From: Actinophytocola algeriensis
Lineage (GTDB): Bacteria; Actinomycetota; Actinomycetes; Mycobacteriales; Pseudonocardiaceae
DNA length: 64,000 bases
Direction: 5' to 3'
NCBI RefSeq assembly: GCF_014203735.1
Contig: NZ_JACHJQ010000003.1
Location: 1,055,626-1,119,625 of the forward strand
The notes under the pieces were generated by a model. It saw only the letters and a program-made list of their open reading frames with translations. It ran no database searches and was not told the DNA's origin. Positions 17,485 to 28,146 of this stretch are shown here, in pieces; position 1 is the stretch's first letter; each line of letters opens with the position of its first letter. The translations under genes were made by a program, and so were the position numbers.

Positions 17485-18633
17485 ATGAAACGCACGACCC
17501 TTGTGCGCATGGGCAGCACCGCACTACTCACACTGGGCCTGGCGCTGACCTTCGCCACGCCCGCCAACAGTGTGCCGGTCACATCGGACATGAGTGAGAT
17601 CCAGGCGGCGCTGCAACGGGACCTCGGCCTGACCCCGCAACAGGCCGAAGTCCGGTCCCAGCAGGAAAACGTGGCCTGGTCGAAGGACAAGACCCTGCGA
17701 ATCGCCCTGGGCAGCGACTACGCGGGCAGCCGGTTCGACGCCAAGTCGGGCAAGCTGGTGGTGGACGTCGCCGACGCGAGCCGTGTCGCCGAGGTCAAGG
17801 CCTCCGGTGCGCTGGCCCGCGTGGTCGAGCACAGCGAGGCGGAACTGAACGCCGTCGCGACGAAGCTGGCACAGGGCAGTGCCGCCGTGCCGAAGTCGGT
17901 CACCGGCTGGCGAGTCGACGGGGCGTCCAACGCCGTCGTCGTCTCCGTCTACGGCAACGACGCCGCGGCCACGAGCTGGGCGAAGGGCCTCGGCGCGGAC
18001 GTCAGCTTCGAGCACGTCACCGAACGGCCGCAGACGTTCTGGAACCTGATCGGCGGCCAGGCGATCCGGACCAGCAGCGGCTCGCGCTGCTCGCTGGGCT
18101 TCAACGCCCGCAGCAGCAGTGCCCGGTACGTCATCACCGCCGGTCACTGCACCAACCTCGGTGGCACGTGGTCCGGCTCCGGCGGCACCATCGGCGGTGT
18201 GTCCGGTTCGTCGTTCCCCACCAACGACTACGGCCGCATCACCGTGAGCTCCAGCGCCGCGGTGCAGACGGGCCTGGTCGACCGCTACAGCTCGGGCAGT
18301 GACGTGCGCGTCACCGGTTCGAGCGCCGTGGGCACCGGCGCGGCGGTGTGCCGTTCCGGCTCCACCACCGGCTGGCACTGCGGCTCCGTCTCGTCCACCA
18401 ACGCGACGGTGTGCTACCAGCAGGGCTGCGTCTACCAGACGTTCCGCACCAACGTGTGTGCGGAGCCGGGCGACTCCGGCGGTTCGCTGGTGAGCAGCCC
18501 GTCCGGCTCGACAGTCCAGGCCCAGGGCCTGACCTCGGGTGGTTCCGGCAACTGCCGTACCGGCGGAACGACGTACTACCAGAAGATCAACGAAGCACTC
18601 AGCGCGTACGGCCTGTCGCTCGTCACAGGCTGA
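17485..18633 (+). CDS. Secreted streptogrisin-type S1 serine protease
   Basis: 382-residue preproenzyme. A Sec signal peptide (about 1-30, ending ANS) is followed by an alpha-lytic-protease-type pro-domain (about 35-190) that acts as a folding chaperone. The mature chymotrypsin-fold domain starts near FWNLIGGQAI. Catalytic triad: His in VITAGHC, Asp in TNDYG, Ser in PGDSGGS. Paired cysteines suit disulphides. ATG 17485 follows GAGGGAGC. No separate chitin-binding domain. Monocistronic, ending in a strong hairpin. Confidence 0.92.
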   Translation: MKRTTLVRMGSTALLTLGLALTFATPANSVPVTSDMSEIQAALQRDLGLTPQQAEVRSQQENVAWSKDKTLRIALGSDYAGSRFDAKSGKLVVDVADASRVAEVKASGALARVVEHSEAELNAVATKLAQGSAAVPKSVTGWRVDGASNAVVVSVYGNDAAATSWAKGLGADVSFEHVTERPQTFWNLIGGQAIRTSSGSRCSLGFNARSSSARYVITAGHCTNLGGTWSGSGGTIGGVSGSSFPTNDYGRITVSSSAAVQTGLVDRYSSGSDVRVTGSSAVGTGAAVCRSGSTTGWHCGSVSSTNATVCYQQGCVYQTFRTNVCAEPGDSGGSLVSSPSGSTVQAQGLTSGGSGNCRTGGTTYYQKINEALSAYGLSLVTG

Positions 18634-18642
18634 CCGTGCACG

Positions 18643-18680
18643 CCAGCGGACGGGCCGAACCCTGCCGGCCCGTCCGCTGG
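18643..18680 (+). terminator. Strong terminator of the S1 protease gene
   Basis: A perfect 15-bp stem, CCAGCGGACGGGCCG with CGGCCCGTCCGCTGG, and an eight-base loop begins ten bases after the stop codon and is followed by TTCTCT. Confidence 0.8.
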
Positions 18681-18712
18681 TTCTCTCCGGTTGTCCTCGT
18701 GCACGACCGGCC

Positions 18713-18766
18713 AATGCCCCGAAACACGCTTTCGGGGCATTGAGCGTCCTGAAAGCGACTTGCAGG
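18713..18766. repeat. Two adjacent palindromes of the ATGCCC(C/T)GAAA hairpin family
   Basis: AATGCCCCGAAA / TTTCGGGGCATT (18713-18741) forms a 12-bp perfect stem. Next to it CCTGAAAG-CGA-CTTGCAGG (18748-18766) repeats the sequence of the 15389-15415 hairpin with one mismatch. They lie between convergent genes and probably terminate thiE; the same family recurs as a dispersed element. Confidence 0.65.
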
Positions 18767-18778
18767 GCATCAGCCGCG

Positions 18779-19438
18779 TCAACCAGACGTCGCCGCCCGC
18801 AGGGCCGCCGCCAACCGGGACGCCGCCGCTCGCGGGTCCGCCGCCTCCGTGATCGCGCGGACCACCACCACCCGCGTCGCACCGGCGGCCAGCACCTCCG
18901 GCAGCCGTGCCTCGTCGATACCGCCGATCGCGAACCACGGCCTGCCCGTCCCCGTCGCGGCCGTCGTGCGCACCAGGTCCAGGCCCGGCGCGGGTCGTCC
19001 GGGCTTCGTCGGGGTCGGCCAGCACGGGCCCGTGCAGAAGTAGTCCACGCCCGCCTCGTCGGCGGCCGCCTTCGCCTGGGCCTCGTCGTGCGTGGAGCGG
19101 CCGATCACCACGTCCTCGCCGATGATCCTGCGGGCCAACGGGACCGGCAGGTCGTCCTGCCCGAGGTGCAGCACGTCCGCGCCCGCCCCGAGCGCGACGT
19201 CCGCGCGGTCGTTCACCGACAGCAGCGCCCCGTGCCGCGCGCACGCCGCCGCCAGCACCTCGAGCGCCGCGAGCTCCTCGCGCGCCTCCAGGCCCTTCTC
19301 CCGCAGCTGGATCACGTCCACGCCGCCGGCAAGCGCCGCGTCCGCGAACTCCGCCAGGTCCGGGCGGTTCCCGGTGCACAGGTACAGCCGTGCGTCCGCC
19401 AGCCGACGCCGAATCGCGTCTCCGTCTAGTCCAGGCAC
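18779..19438 (-). CDS. thiE: Thiamine-phosphate synthase (ThiE)
   Basis: 219 residues, TIM-barrel. It joins HMP-pyrophosphate and thiazole phosphate to thiamin phosphate. Characteristic segments: VIQLREKG (pyrophosphate binding), [29 protein letters not shown] and the GGID phosphate loop. It stands alone and divergent from thiOSG; no riboswitch precedes it. GTG 19438 lies eight bases after TATAGC, a -10 shared with the opposite promoter, so the mRNA is probably leaderless. Confidence 0.92.
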   Translation of the reverse strand: MPGLDGDAIRRRLADARLYLCTGNRPDLAEFADAALAGGVDVIQLREKGLEAREELAALEVLAAACARHGALLSVNDRADVALGAGADVLHLGQDDLPVPLARRIIGEDVVIGRSTHDEAQAKAAADEAGVDYFCTGPCWPTPTKPGRPAPGLDLVRTTAATGTGRPWFAIGGIDEARLPEVLAAGATRVVVVRAITEAADPRAAASRLAAALRAATSG

Positions 19439-19445
19439 CCGTTCA

Positions 19446-19454
19446 CGCTATACG
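19446..19454. promoter_or_regulatory. Overlapping divergent -10 elements of thiE and thiOSG
   Basis: CGCTATACG reads as TATAC(G) toward thiO and TATAGC toward thiE, so both -10 regions share the same TATA bases. Polymerase binding in one direction should exclude the other. Confidence 0.45.
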
Positions 19455-19464
19455 GTGGAGGTGG

Positions 19465-19556
19465 TCCGCACGGGAGTCCAGAGGACTGGGCTGAGAGGGG
19501 ATCTGCCGATCCCGACCGTCGAACCTGATCCGGATCATGCCGGCGCAGGGAGCGTG
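19465..19556 (+). promoter_or_regulatory. TPP (THI-box) riboswitch ahead of thiOSG
   Basis: Contains the conserved THI elements in order: CACGGGAG, CTGAGAGGGG, a variable P3 hairpin (GATCTGCCGATC), GACCGTCGAACCTGATC and GGATCATGCCGGCGCAGGGA. Thiamin pyrophosphate binding should reduce expression of the downstream operon. The GTG start lies only about ten bases after the aptamer, so control is probably at translation initiation. Confidence 0.95.
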
Positions 19557-19564
19557 AGTGTGCT

Positions 19565-20644
19565 GTGAGTCACAATGTGGTCGTCGTGGGCGGTGGCGTC
19601 ATCGGTCTGTCCATCGCGTGGCGGCTGGCGTCCGGACACGACGTGACGGTCGTCGACCCCACACCCGCCCGCGGCGCGTCGTGGGTCGCGGGCGGCATGC
19701 TCGCGCCGGTCACCGAGGCGTGGCCCGGTGAGGAGGAACTGCTCGACATCGGCGCCGCCTCCCTCGCGGCGTGGCCGGGGTTCGCCGCCGACCTGGGCAT
19801 CGACCTGTACACCGAGGGCACGGTCGTCGCCGGGTTCGACGCCGCCGACGCCGCGCAGCTCGACATCGTCGCCGACTACCTCGCGCGACAGGGCAGAACC
19901 GTCGACCGGCTCACCGGCCGCGAGCTGCGCCGCGTCGAGCCGACCATCGGCCCCAGTGTCCGAAGCGGACTCCGCGTGCCGGGTGACCTCGCCGTCGACA
20001 ACCGGGAACTGTTGCGGCGCCTGACTTCCAGCGCGGCCGAGGCCGGGGTGGAGTTCCTCCGTGAACCGGTGCGGGCGGTGCGGTCCGGTGCGGTCGAACT
20101 CGCCGGGTCGACGCTGCGCTGCGACACCGCGGTCATCGCCGCGGGCGCGTGGAGCAGCGGGTTGCACCCGGCGCTCGCGTCGGCGGTGCGGCCGGTCAAG
20201 GGCGAGATCCTGCGCCTGCGCGCACGGGCGGGCACGCTGCCACCACCCCGGCACACCGTGCGCGCGTTCGTCGAGTCCAGGCCCATCTACCTGGTGCCGA
20301 GGGCGGACGGCGAACTCGTGCTCGGCGCGACGCAGTACGAGGCGGGCTTCGACACCGCGGTCACCGCGGGCGGAGTGCGTGACCTGCTCGTCTACGGGGA
20401 ACGCGTGCTGCCCGCCATCGCAGAGTACGAGCTGACGGAGACCGCGGCGGGACTGCGTGCCGGCAGCAGGGACAACCTCCCGCTGGTCGGCAGGCTCGAA
20501 CCGGGGGTGCTGGTCGCGGCGGGACACCACCGCAACGGCCTGCTGCTGGCCCCGATCACGGCGGACGCGATCCGCGCCATGGCCGCGGGCGCGGAGCCGC
20601 CCGCGGAGATCAAGGCCGCGGACCCCGCCCGACTGGAGAGGTGA
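19565..20644 (+). CDS. thiO: Glycine oxidase (ThiO)
   Basis: 359-residue FAD enzyme of the D-amino-acid-oxidase family that makes dehydroglycine (iminoglycine) for thiazole synthesis. N-terminal dinucleotide motif VVVGGGVIGLSIAWRL; FAD/substrate regions GASWVAGGMLAPVTE and LRAGSRDNLPLVG near the C-terminus. First gene of thiO-thiS-thiG, directly behind a TPP riboswitch. The sulphur-carrier gene begins four bases after its stop. Confidence 0.93.
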   Translation: MSHNVVVVGGGVIGLSIAWRLASGHDVTVVDPTPARGASWVAGGMLAPVTEAWPGEEELLDIGAASLAAWPGFAADLGIDLYTEGTVVAGFDAADAAQLDIVADYLARQGRTVDRLTGRELRRVEPTIGPSVRSGLRVPGDLAVDNRELLRRLTSSAAEAGVEFLREPVRAVRSGAVELAGSTLRCDTAVIAAGAWSSGLHPALASAVRPVKGEILRLRARAGTLPPPRHTVRAFVESRPIYLVPRADGELVLGATQYEAGFDTAVTAGGVRDLLVYGERVLPAIAEYELTETAAGLRAGSRDNLPLVGRLEPGVLVAAGHHRNGLLLAPITADAIRAMAAGAEPPAEIKAADPARLER

Positions 20645-20648
20645 GCAG

Positions 20649-21606
<958 letters not shown>

Positions 21607-21624
21607 GGTGTGCGTTCCGGCCGG

Positions 21625-22241
21625 TCAGCGGCCCGGACGGCAACGTCGGGTGCGCAGTTCGTCTTCCAGGCGGGTCAGTTGGGCGCGTAGCGCGGTCAGT
21701 TCCGTCAGCACCGCCTTGTCCGTGCGTTCTTCCTTCGCTGCCTGGGCTTCCACCATCTGGCGTTCCGCCGCGTTGACGATCACCGCGATCAGCAGGTTCA
21801 GCACGATGAAGCCGGTCAGCACGATGTAGCCAACGAAGAACAGCCAGCCCAGCGGCCGGACCGCGATGATCCGGTCCGCGACCTCCGGCCAGCCCTGCGT
21901 CATCACCTTGAACATCGTCGGTGACGACGAGCCAAGGTGCCCGAACTCGTCCGGTGCGATCGCGCCGAACATCTGTACCGCCGCGATCGACGACGTGTAC
22001 AGCACCAGCATCAGCAGCAGGAGGATGGACACGATCCCGGACAGGGCGCTGAACAGCGAGTTCACCACCTGCCGCATCGACGGGACCGCCGACACCAGCC
22101 GCAGTGCGCGCAACACCGACAGCGGACCCACCGCCGGGATCAGCGCGACGCCGACCTCCAGCAGGTCGAAGATGCTCCACGCACGATCACCAGCCGCTGG
22201 AAGCCCTTGTGCTCGACCAGAGTCCTCGCGCGTGCCCTCAT
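21625..22241 (-). pseudogene. Decayed tandem copy of a voltage-gated ion-channel gene
   Basis: The ATG at 22241 (overlapping the upstream channel's stop as ATGA) opens MRARARTLVEHKGFQRLVI, matching the start of the intact neighbour. The frame then breaks: WSIFDLLEVGV resumes in another frame, so S1, S2 and part of S3 (about 80 codons) are missing with a frameshift. The rest, VLRALRLVSAVPSMR (S4), the pore helix and filter region FKVMTQGWPEVADR, S6 and a coiled-coil tail, stays open to 21625. The S4 has fewer arginines than the neighbour. A truncated protein from an internal start is possible but would lack the voltage sensor. Confidence 0.75.
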
Positions 22242-23050
22242 GTCCGCTCCCGCTGCTGCTCCCGCAGCTCCGCGATCTCCCGCCGCAACGCCCTGACCTC
22301 CTCCAGGATCAGCGCGTCCGACGCCGCCTGGTCGGCCGCGTGCTGCTCCTCCGCCTCGACGAGGTCGTTCGTCACCGTCTTCTCCATCCCGCTCACGATC
22401 ACCGCGATGAACAGGTTCAGCACCGCGAAGCTGGAGATCAGGATGTAGATCACGAAGAAGATCCACGCGAACGGCGCCGCCGCCATCACCTCGCGTGCGA
22501 TGTCCGGCCACGCCTCGCCGGTCATCGTCTGGAACAGGGTGAACAGCGTGGTGCCCAGGTCGCCGAAGTACTGCGGCGAGATCGCGCCGAACAGCTTCGT
22601 GGCCATCACCGCGGCCACGTAGATGATCAGCCCGAGCAGCGCGCCGATCGACGCCATCCCCGGCACCGCGGCGAGCAGGCCCGACACCACGCGCCGCATC
22701 GCGGGCACCGCGGAGATCAGCCGCAGCGCGCGCAGGATCCGCAGCGCCCGCAGCACCGAGAACGGCCCGGACGTGGGGATCACCGAGATCGCGACGATCA
22801 CGAAGTCGAACACGTTCCACGGGTCGCGGAAGAACCGCCAGCCGTGCGCGTAGAGCCGCAGCACCAGTTCCAGCACGAAGATGCCGAGGATCACGTGGTC
22901 GACGGCGTGCAGCAGGCCGCCGAACCCGGACATCACCGACCGCGAGGTCTCCAGGCCGAGTGTGACCGCGTTCACGACGATCACCCAGATGATGAACTGC
23001 TGGAAGCGTTTGTGCTCGACAAGAGCGCGTACGCGGTCCCGGGGATTCAC
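22238..23050 (-). CDS. Voltage-gated cation channel, NaChBac-type single-repeat
   Basis: 270 residues with six transmembrane helices. S1 is near FIIWVIVVNAVTLGLE. S4 has arginines every third position (VLRALRILRALRLISAVPAMRR). The pore loop and filter FQTMTGEAWPDI differ from the TLESW filter of NaChBac. S6 is FAVLNLFIAVIV, and a C-terminal coiled coil (about 230-270) should tetramerise it. GTG 23050 follows the thiD stop by one base, placing it at the end of the thiC-thiD transcript; upstream ATG 23113 lies within thiD and is not used. Selectivity cannot be read safely. Confidence 0.82.
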   Translation of the reverse strand: MNPRDRVRALVEHKRFQQFIIWVIVVNAVTLGLETSRSVMSGFGGLLHAVDHVILGIFVLELVLRLYAHGWRFFRDPWNVFDFVIVAISVIPTSGPFSVLRALRILRALRLISAVPAMRRVVSGLLAAVPGMASIGALLGLIIYVAAVMATKLFGAISPQYFGDLGTTLFTLFQTMTGEAWPDIAREVMAAAPFAWIFFVIYILISSFAVLNLFIAVIVSGMEKTVTNDLVEAEEQHAADQAASDALILEEVRALRREIAELREQQRERT

Positions 23051-23051
23051 G

Positions 23052-23897
23052 TCAAGAGAGACTAAACGCCCCGTCGTCGGGCAGTCGCCAGAACGCCGAC
23101 ACTGGACCCACACCGCTACCCAGTGGATACGCGTGCTTCACCGCGTTGGTCACGAACCACTTGCCGAACCGCACCGCGTCCGGCACCGCCATGCCGCGGG
23201 CGAGCGCGGAGGCGATCGACGACGCCATCGTGTCGCCGCCGCCGTGCGTGTGGATCGTGTCGATCCTGGTCGCGGGCAGTTCGAGGAACGTCTCGCCGTC
23301 ATACAGCACGTCCACGCACTCCGGGTCGTCGTGCATGTGGCCGCCCTTGACGAGTGCCCACTGTGGACCGAGCGCGTGCAGCGCCTTCGCCGCCTCGCGG
23401 GCGTCGGCGTGCGTGCGGACGTCGTGGCCGATCAGCAGCCGCACCTCGTCGAGGTTGGGTGTGACGAGCGTCGCACGGGGGAAGAGTTCGGTGCGCAGCG
23501 CGGACATCGCGTCGTCGCGTAGCAGCGGGTCGCCGTGCATCGACGCCGCCACCGGGTCCACGACGAACGGGATCCGGCCGTCCCGTCCGATGTGGACCCG
23601 GTCGCACGCCTTCGCCACCGCCGCGATGATCTCGGCGGTGGCGAGCATCCCGGTCTTCGCCGCCAGCACGCCGATGTCGTCGGCGACCGTCTCGATCTGG
23701 GCCGCGACGACCTCGGGCGGGATCACCGAGACACCGGTGACCCCGAGCGAGTTCTGCACGGTGACCGCGGTGACCGCGGTCATGCCGTGCACTCCGCACG
23801 CGAAGAACGTGCGGAGGTCGGCCTGCAACCCCGCACCACCGCCGGAGTCGGAACCGGCGATGGTGAGGACGCGGGGTGGGGTGGCGTTCTGTGTCAT
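23052..23897 (-). CDS. thiD: HMP / HMP-phosphate kinase (ThiD)
   Basis: 281-residue ribokinase-fold enzyme phosphorylating hydroxymethylpyrimidine and its phosphate. Motifs: VLTIAGSDSGGGAGLQAD start, HGMTAVTAVTVQNS, VVDPVAASMHG, LVTPNLDEV, LVKGGH and the anion-hole region THGGGDTMASSI with the catalytic Asp. Start set at ATG 23897; the longer frame to 23912 runs into a direct repeat. Co-oriented with thiC, 54 bp upstream, so under the thiC riboswitch. Confidence 0.92.
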   Translation of the reverse strand: MTQNATPPRVLTIAGSDSGGGAGLQADLRTFFACGVHGMTAVTAVTVQNSLGVTGVSVIPPEVVAAQIETVADDIGVLAAKTGMLATAEIIAAVAKACDRVHIGRDGRIPFVVDPVAASMHGDPLLRDDAMSALRTELFPRATLVTPNLDEVRLLIGHDVRTHADAREAAKALHALGPQWALVKGGHMHDDPECVDVLYDGETFLELPATRIDTIHTHGGGDTMASSIASALARGMAVPDAVRFGKWFVTNAVKHAYPLGSGVGPVSAFWRLPDDGAFSLS

Positions 23898-23903
23898 CGG
23901 TGC

Positions 23904-23950
23904 GCTCCGCAAGCTCCGCTCATGTCATCCGTGCGCTTCGCGAGCTCCGC

Positions 23951-23953
<3 letters not shown>
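23904..23953. repeat. Two copies of the dispersed 31-bp-period repeat
   Basis: GCTCCGCAAGCTCCGCTCA (23904-23922) and GCTTCGCGAGCTCCGCTCA (23935-23953) lie exactly 31 bp apart, the same period and core as the array at 32964-33118. They fill the thiC-thiD spacer, and the second copy contains the thiC stop codon. Confidence 0.7.
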
Positions 23954-25724
<1,771 letters not shown>

Positions 25725-25816
25725 GATTGAATTGTGGTGACTCTGAGCACGACCATAACCAGCTGTTCGGGGCACTGCCAAGGGCGAGATCCGCGCGACG
25801 GCGATAACGTGCAGGC

Positions 25817-26413
25817 GTGTACGCGCACCCGGCGCCGGCAAAACCCTGCGCGACCTGCGGAGACCTGACGGGCCGCTGCTACCCGTCATGCCCGGGTTGC
25901 GCGAGCGCCGTCGACGGCCCGTGGCTGTCCGCGTGGACCCTGTTGCCGGACCCGGACCCCGAACAGGTGGCCGACGCGCCCTCTGGTGACTACCCGTGGA
26001 CATGCGTCGACTGGGCACTTCGGAAGCTGCGCTGCCAGGGCTGCGGCGGTGAGCTGGCCGCGGGCGCTCCGGACTGCGTCGGCTGCGCTGCGGCGTCGTC
26101 AGCCCGCTGGGAGCTGGCGACGTCGACCCCGCACGAGCACGTACTGCGCACGGCGGTGGTGGCGCTGCGGGCACCGACGTGGCACCGGCAGGCGGTGGTG
26201 TCGACATGGCGGCTCCTGTTGCCGTTCGTGGTGGCGGGCGCGGTGCCATCGGTCGCCGAGTTGCGCGAGGTCAGAACACAGGTGCTGGCGGGCAGGTATG
26301 CGGAACTGGCGGGGCTGGAGACGTTGCCGCTGGAGGTGCCGCTGCTGCCGTGGCGTCGCTCAACGGTCCAGGGCGAGCTTCACCCCGAGCCCGATCAGCA
26401 CGGCACCGGATAA
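25817..26413 (+). CDS. Hypothetical protein with three CxxC zinc-ribbon pairs
   Basis: 198 residues; family not recognised. Cysteine pairs CATCG, CPGCA, CQGCG and CVGCA in the first 100 residues suggest one or two zinc ribbons; the rest is helical and neutral (STWRLLLPFVVAGAVPS). GTG 25817 follows a -10-like GATAAC by eleven bases. Its 3' end overlaps the convergent LysE gene by about 54 bp, an unusually long antisense overlap, so the true C-terminus may matter less than the ribbon part. Confidence 0.6.
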   Translation: MYAHPAPAKPCATCGDLTGRCYPSCPGCASAVDGPWLSAWTLLPDPDPEQVADAPSGDYPWTCVDWALRKLRCQGCGGELAAGAPDCVGCAAASSARWELATSTPHEHVLRTAVVALRAPTWHRQAVVSTWRLLLPFVVAGAVPSVAELREVRTQVLAGRYAELAGLETLPLEVPLLPWRRSTVQGELHPEPDQHGTG

Positions 26414-26947
26414 CCGCTCGATCGCGGCCCGATGCCGTTGCAGCCACCCGACCGCGGCGGTGATCACGGTGGCGATCACGAGGTACCAGAGCGTGTCGAT
26501 CACGACCCAGAGCACGGCGAGCGTGATCAGTGCCCACCGCCCGGCACCGGGAGAGACGAACTGCGGCAGGAACGAGATCGCGAACACGGCGAGCTTCGGG
26601 TTGGCGAGGTTGACCAGCAGGCCCGCGCGGAAGCCGCCGGTTGCCGGGGTGTCGGTCTCGCGGTGCTTCCCGAACAGGGCTCTGGCCCCGAACCACAGGA
26701 GGACGACGACCCCGGCGACCCGGAGTACCTGGTAGGCGACCTCGGACGCGACGAGCAGCACCGACAGCCCGAGCCCGGCGGCGAGCGCCCAGAAGGCGAC
26801 CCCGGTCTCGAGCCCGGCGACGGTCACGAACGCGGCCCGCCGGCCACCGCGCACGGACTGCTTGACGAGCATGGCGGTCCCGACGCCCGGCACGATCGCG
26901 AGCAGGAACGAGGCGAGGAGGAAGGCGAGCAGTCCGGTGGTGGTCAT
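26360..26947 (-). CDS. LysE/RhtB-family amino-acid exporter
   Basis: 195 residues, six transmembrane helices. It has the family start LLAFLLASFLLAIVPGVGTAMLV and the loop GGRRAAFVTVAGLETGV (family signature near G-x-x-x-G-x-x-x-G-x-x-G). NLANPKLAVFAISFLPQF is typical of RhtB. Exports an amino acid or analogue; substrate unknown. ATG 26947 lies seven bases after a TGTCGGTG-N8-CACGAT promoter-like element, so it might be DNA-damage responsive. Confidence 0.88.
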   Translation of the reverse strand: MTTTGLLAFLLASFLLAIVPGVGTAMLVKQSVRGGRRAAFVTVAGLETGVAFWALAAGLGLSVLLVASEVAYQVLRVAGVVVLLWFGARALFGKHRETDTPATGGFRAGLLVNLANPKLAVFAISFLPQFVSPGAGRWALITLAVLWVVIDTLWYLVIATVITAAVGWLQRHRAAIERLSGAVLIGLGVKLALDR

Positions 26948-26953
26948 GGCGAC

Positions 26954-27025
26954 ATCGTGCGCCCGCCCACCGACACCGCCAACCGATTTGGGGGGAGTTG
27001 TCCACAGCAGGGTGGGTTGTCCACA
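26954..27025 (-). promoter_or_regulatory. PafBC/RecA-NDp-like promoter element (copy 4) upstream of LysE gene
   Basis: On the minus strand: two TGTGGACAA boxes (27025-27017 and 27006-26998, 19 bp apart), 22 bp, TGTCGGTG (26975-26968), 8 bp, CACGAT (26959-26954), then the LysE ATG six bases on. Box spacing and order are identical to copy 3; only the -10 departs from TANNNT. This is the one copy with a gene in the right place. Confidence 0.5.
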
Positions 27026-27161
27026 GTTCGCCCCAGGGGCCTTGAAATCTGAACCCCAACTGGTAGACTGGCAAGGCGGGACGCCCCCGGGACAGGGTGG
27101 GGGGTGCGTTCCGGCGCGCGTCGCCTTTCATGAGTGTGTCGCGCTGTTGCCGGCGTTCCGG

Positions 27162-28073
27162 TCAGCCGATCGTCAGCTCCGTCGGCCGGGCGTACACGTC
27201 GACCATCGCGCCGTTGCGCAGCACCGTGACCGCCAGGTCGGTGCCGATGACCTCGGCGAACAGCTTGCGCTGGATGCCTTGTGCGTCACGGATCTGCTCG
27301 CGTGCCACGGTCAGGATCAGGTCGCCCTTCCGCAGCCCGGCGCGGTCCGCGGGCCCGCCCGTCACGACCTCGATCACCCGAAGACCGGCGCGCTGGCCCG
27401 TGCGCTCGGCGACGTCGTCCGGCAGTGGCGCGGGCATGCCGACCACGCCGAGGTACGCCCGCCGCACCCGGCCCTCGACCATCAGGGTGTCGATGATCCG
27501 CCTGGTCGTCGGGTTGATCGGGACCGCGAGGCCGAGGCCGAAACCCGCGACCGCCGTGTTGATCCCGACGACCCGGCCGTGCGAGTCCGCCAGCGCGCCA
27601 CCCGAGTTGCCCGGGTTCAGCGCGGCGTCGGTCTGGATGACGTCCTCGATCACCCGTGCCGCCTGCCCCTGCCGCACCGGCAGCGACCGGCCCAGTGCGC
27701 TCACCACGCCCGCCGTCACCGAACCCGACAGGCCCAGCGGCGAACCGACCGCGACGACCAGCTGGCCGACGACCAGGTCATCGGCGTTGCCCAGCTCGGC
27801 CGGGGCCGGGGCCGTGCGTGCGTGGAGCACCGCGAGGTCCGACAGCGCGTCCGAGCCGATCACGTCGAACAGGGACTCCTCGCCGTCGGAGTAGGTCGCC
27901 TCCCCGCTCGACGAGCCGCCGACCACGTGGGCGTTCGTCAGCAGGTGCCCCTCTTCCGTGACGACCACCGCCGACCCGCCGCCGCGGGGCAGCGACACGC
28001 TCGCCACGTGGGGAGTCAGGGTCCTGGCCACCTCGCTCACCGTGCGCGAGTAGGGGTCAAGCTCGTCGGACAT
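27162..28073 (-). CDS. HtrA-like S1C serine protease with PDZ domain, no export signal
   Basis: 303 residues. Trypsin-fold domain (about 20-200) with triad His in LLTNAHVVGG, Asp in DALSDLAVL and Ser in NPGNSGGAL; one C-terminal PDZ domain (about 205-300, GLRKGDLILTV). Most HtrA proteins are membrane-anchored or exported; this one begins MSDELDPYSRTVSEV without signal peptide or helix, so it appears cytoplasmic or leaves by another route. Upstream of the LysE gene on the same strand but with its own spacer. Confidence 0.85.
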   Translation of the reverse strand: MSDELDPYSRTVSEVARTLTPHVASVSLPRGGGSAVVVTEEGHLLTNAHVVGGSSSGEATYSDGEESLFDVIGSDALSDLAVLHARTAPAPAELGNADDLVVGQLVVAVGSPLGLSGSVTAGVVSALGRSLPVRQGQAARVIEDVIQTDAALNPGNSGGALADSHGRVVGINTAVAGFGLGLAVPINPTTRRIIDTLMVEGRVRRAYLGVVGMPAPLPDDVAERTGQRAGLRVIEVVTGGPADRAGLRKGDLILTVAREQIRDAQGIQRKLFAEVIGTDLAVTVLRNGAMVDVYARPTELTIG

Positions 28074-28146
28074 GCACTCACCGCCAATTACACCGTTGCA
28101 CGTACTACGAACTGTGCGCCGGTTCGTGTTTGTTCCGCGTTCGCCC

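Noticed and set aside
15407-17524. A 705-codon minus-strand frame covering the dehydratase and beyond
   Set aside because: Only the part from 16366 matches the dehydratase family; the rest is antisense to the Thr/Pro-rich membrane protein and the protease leader.
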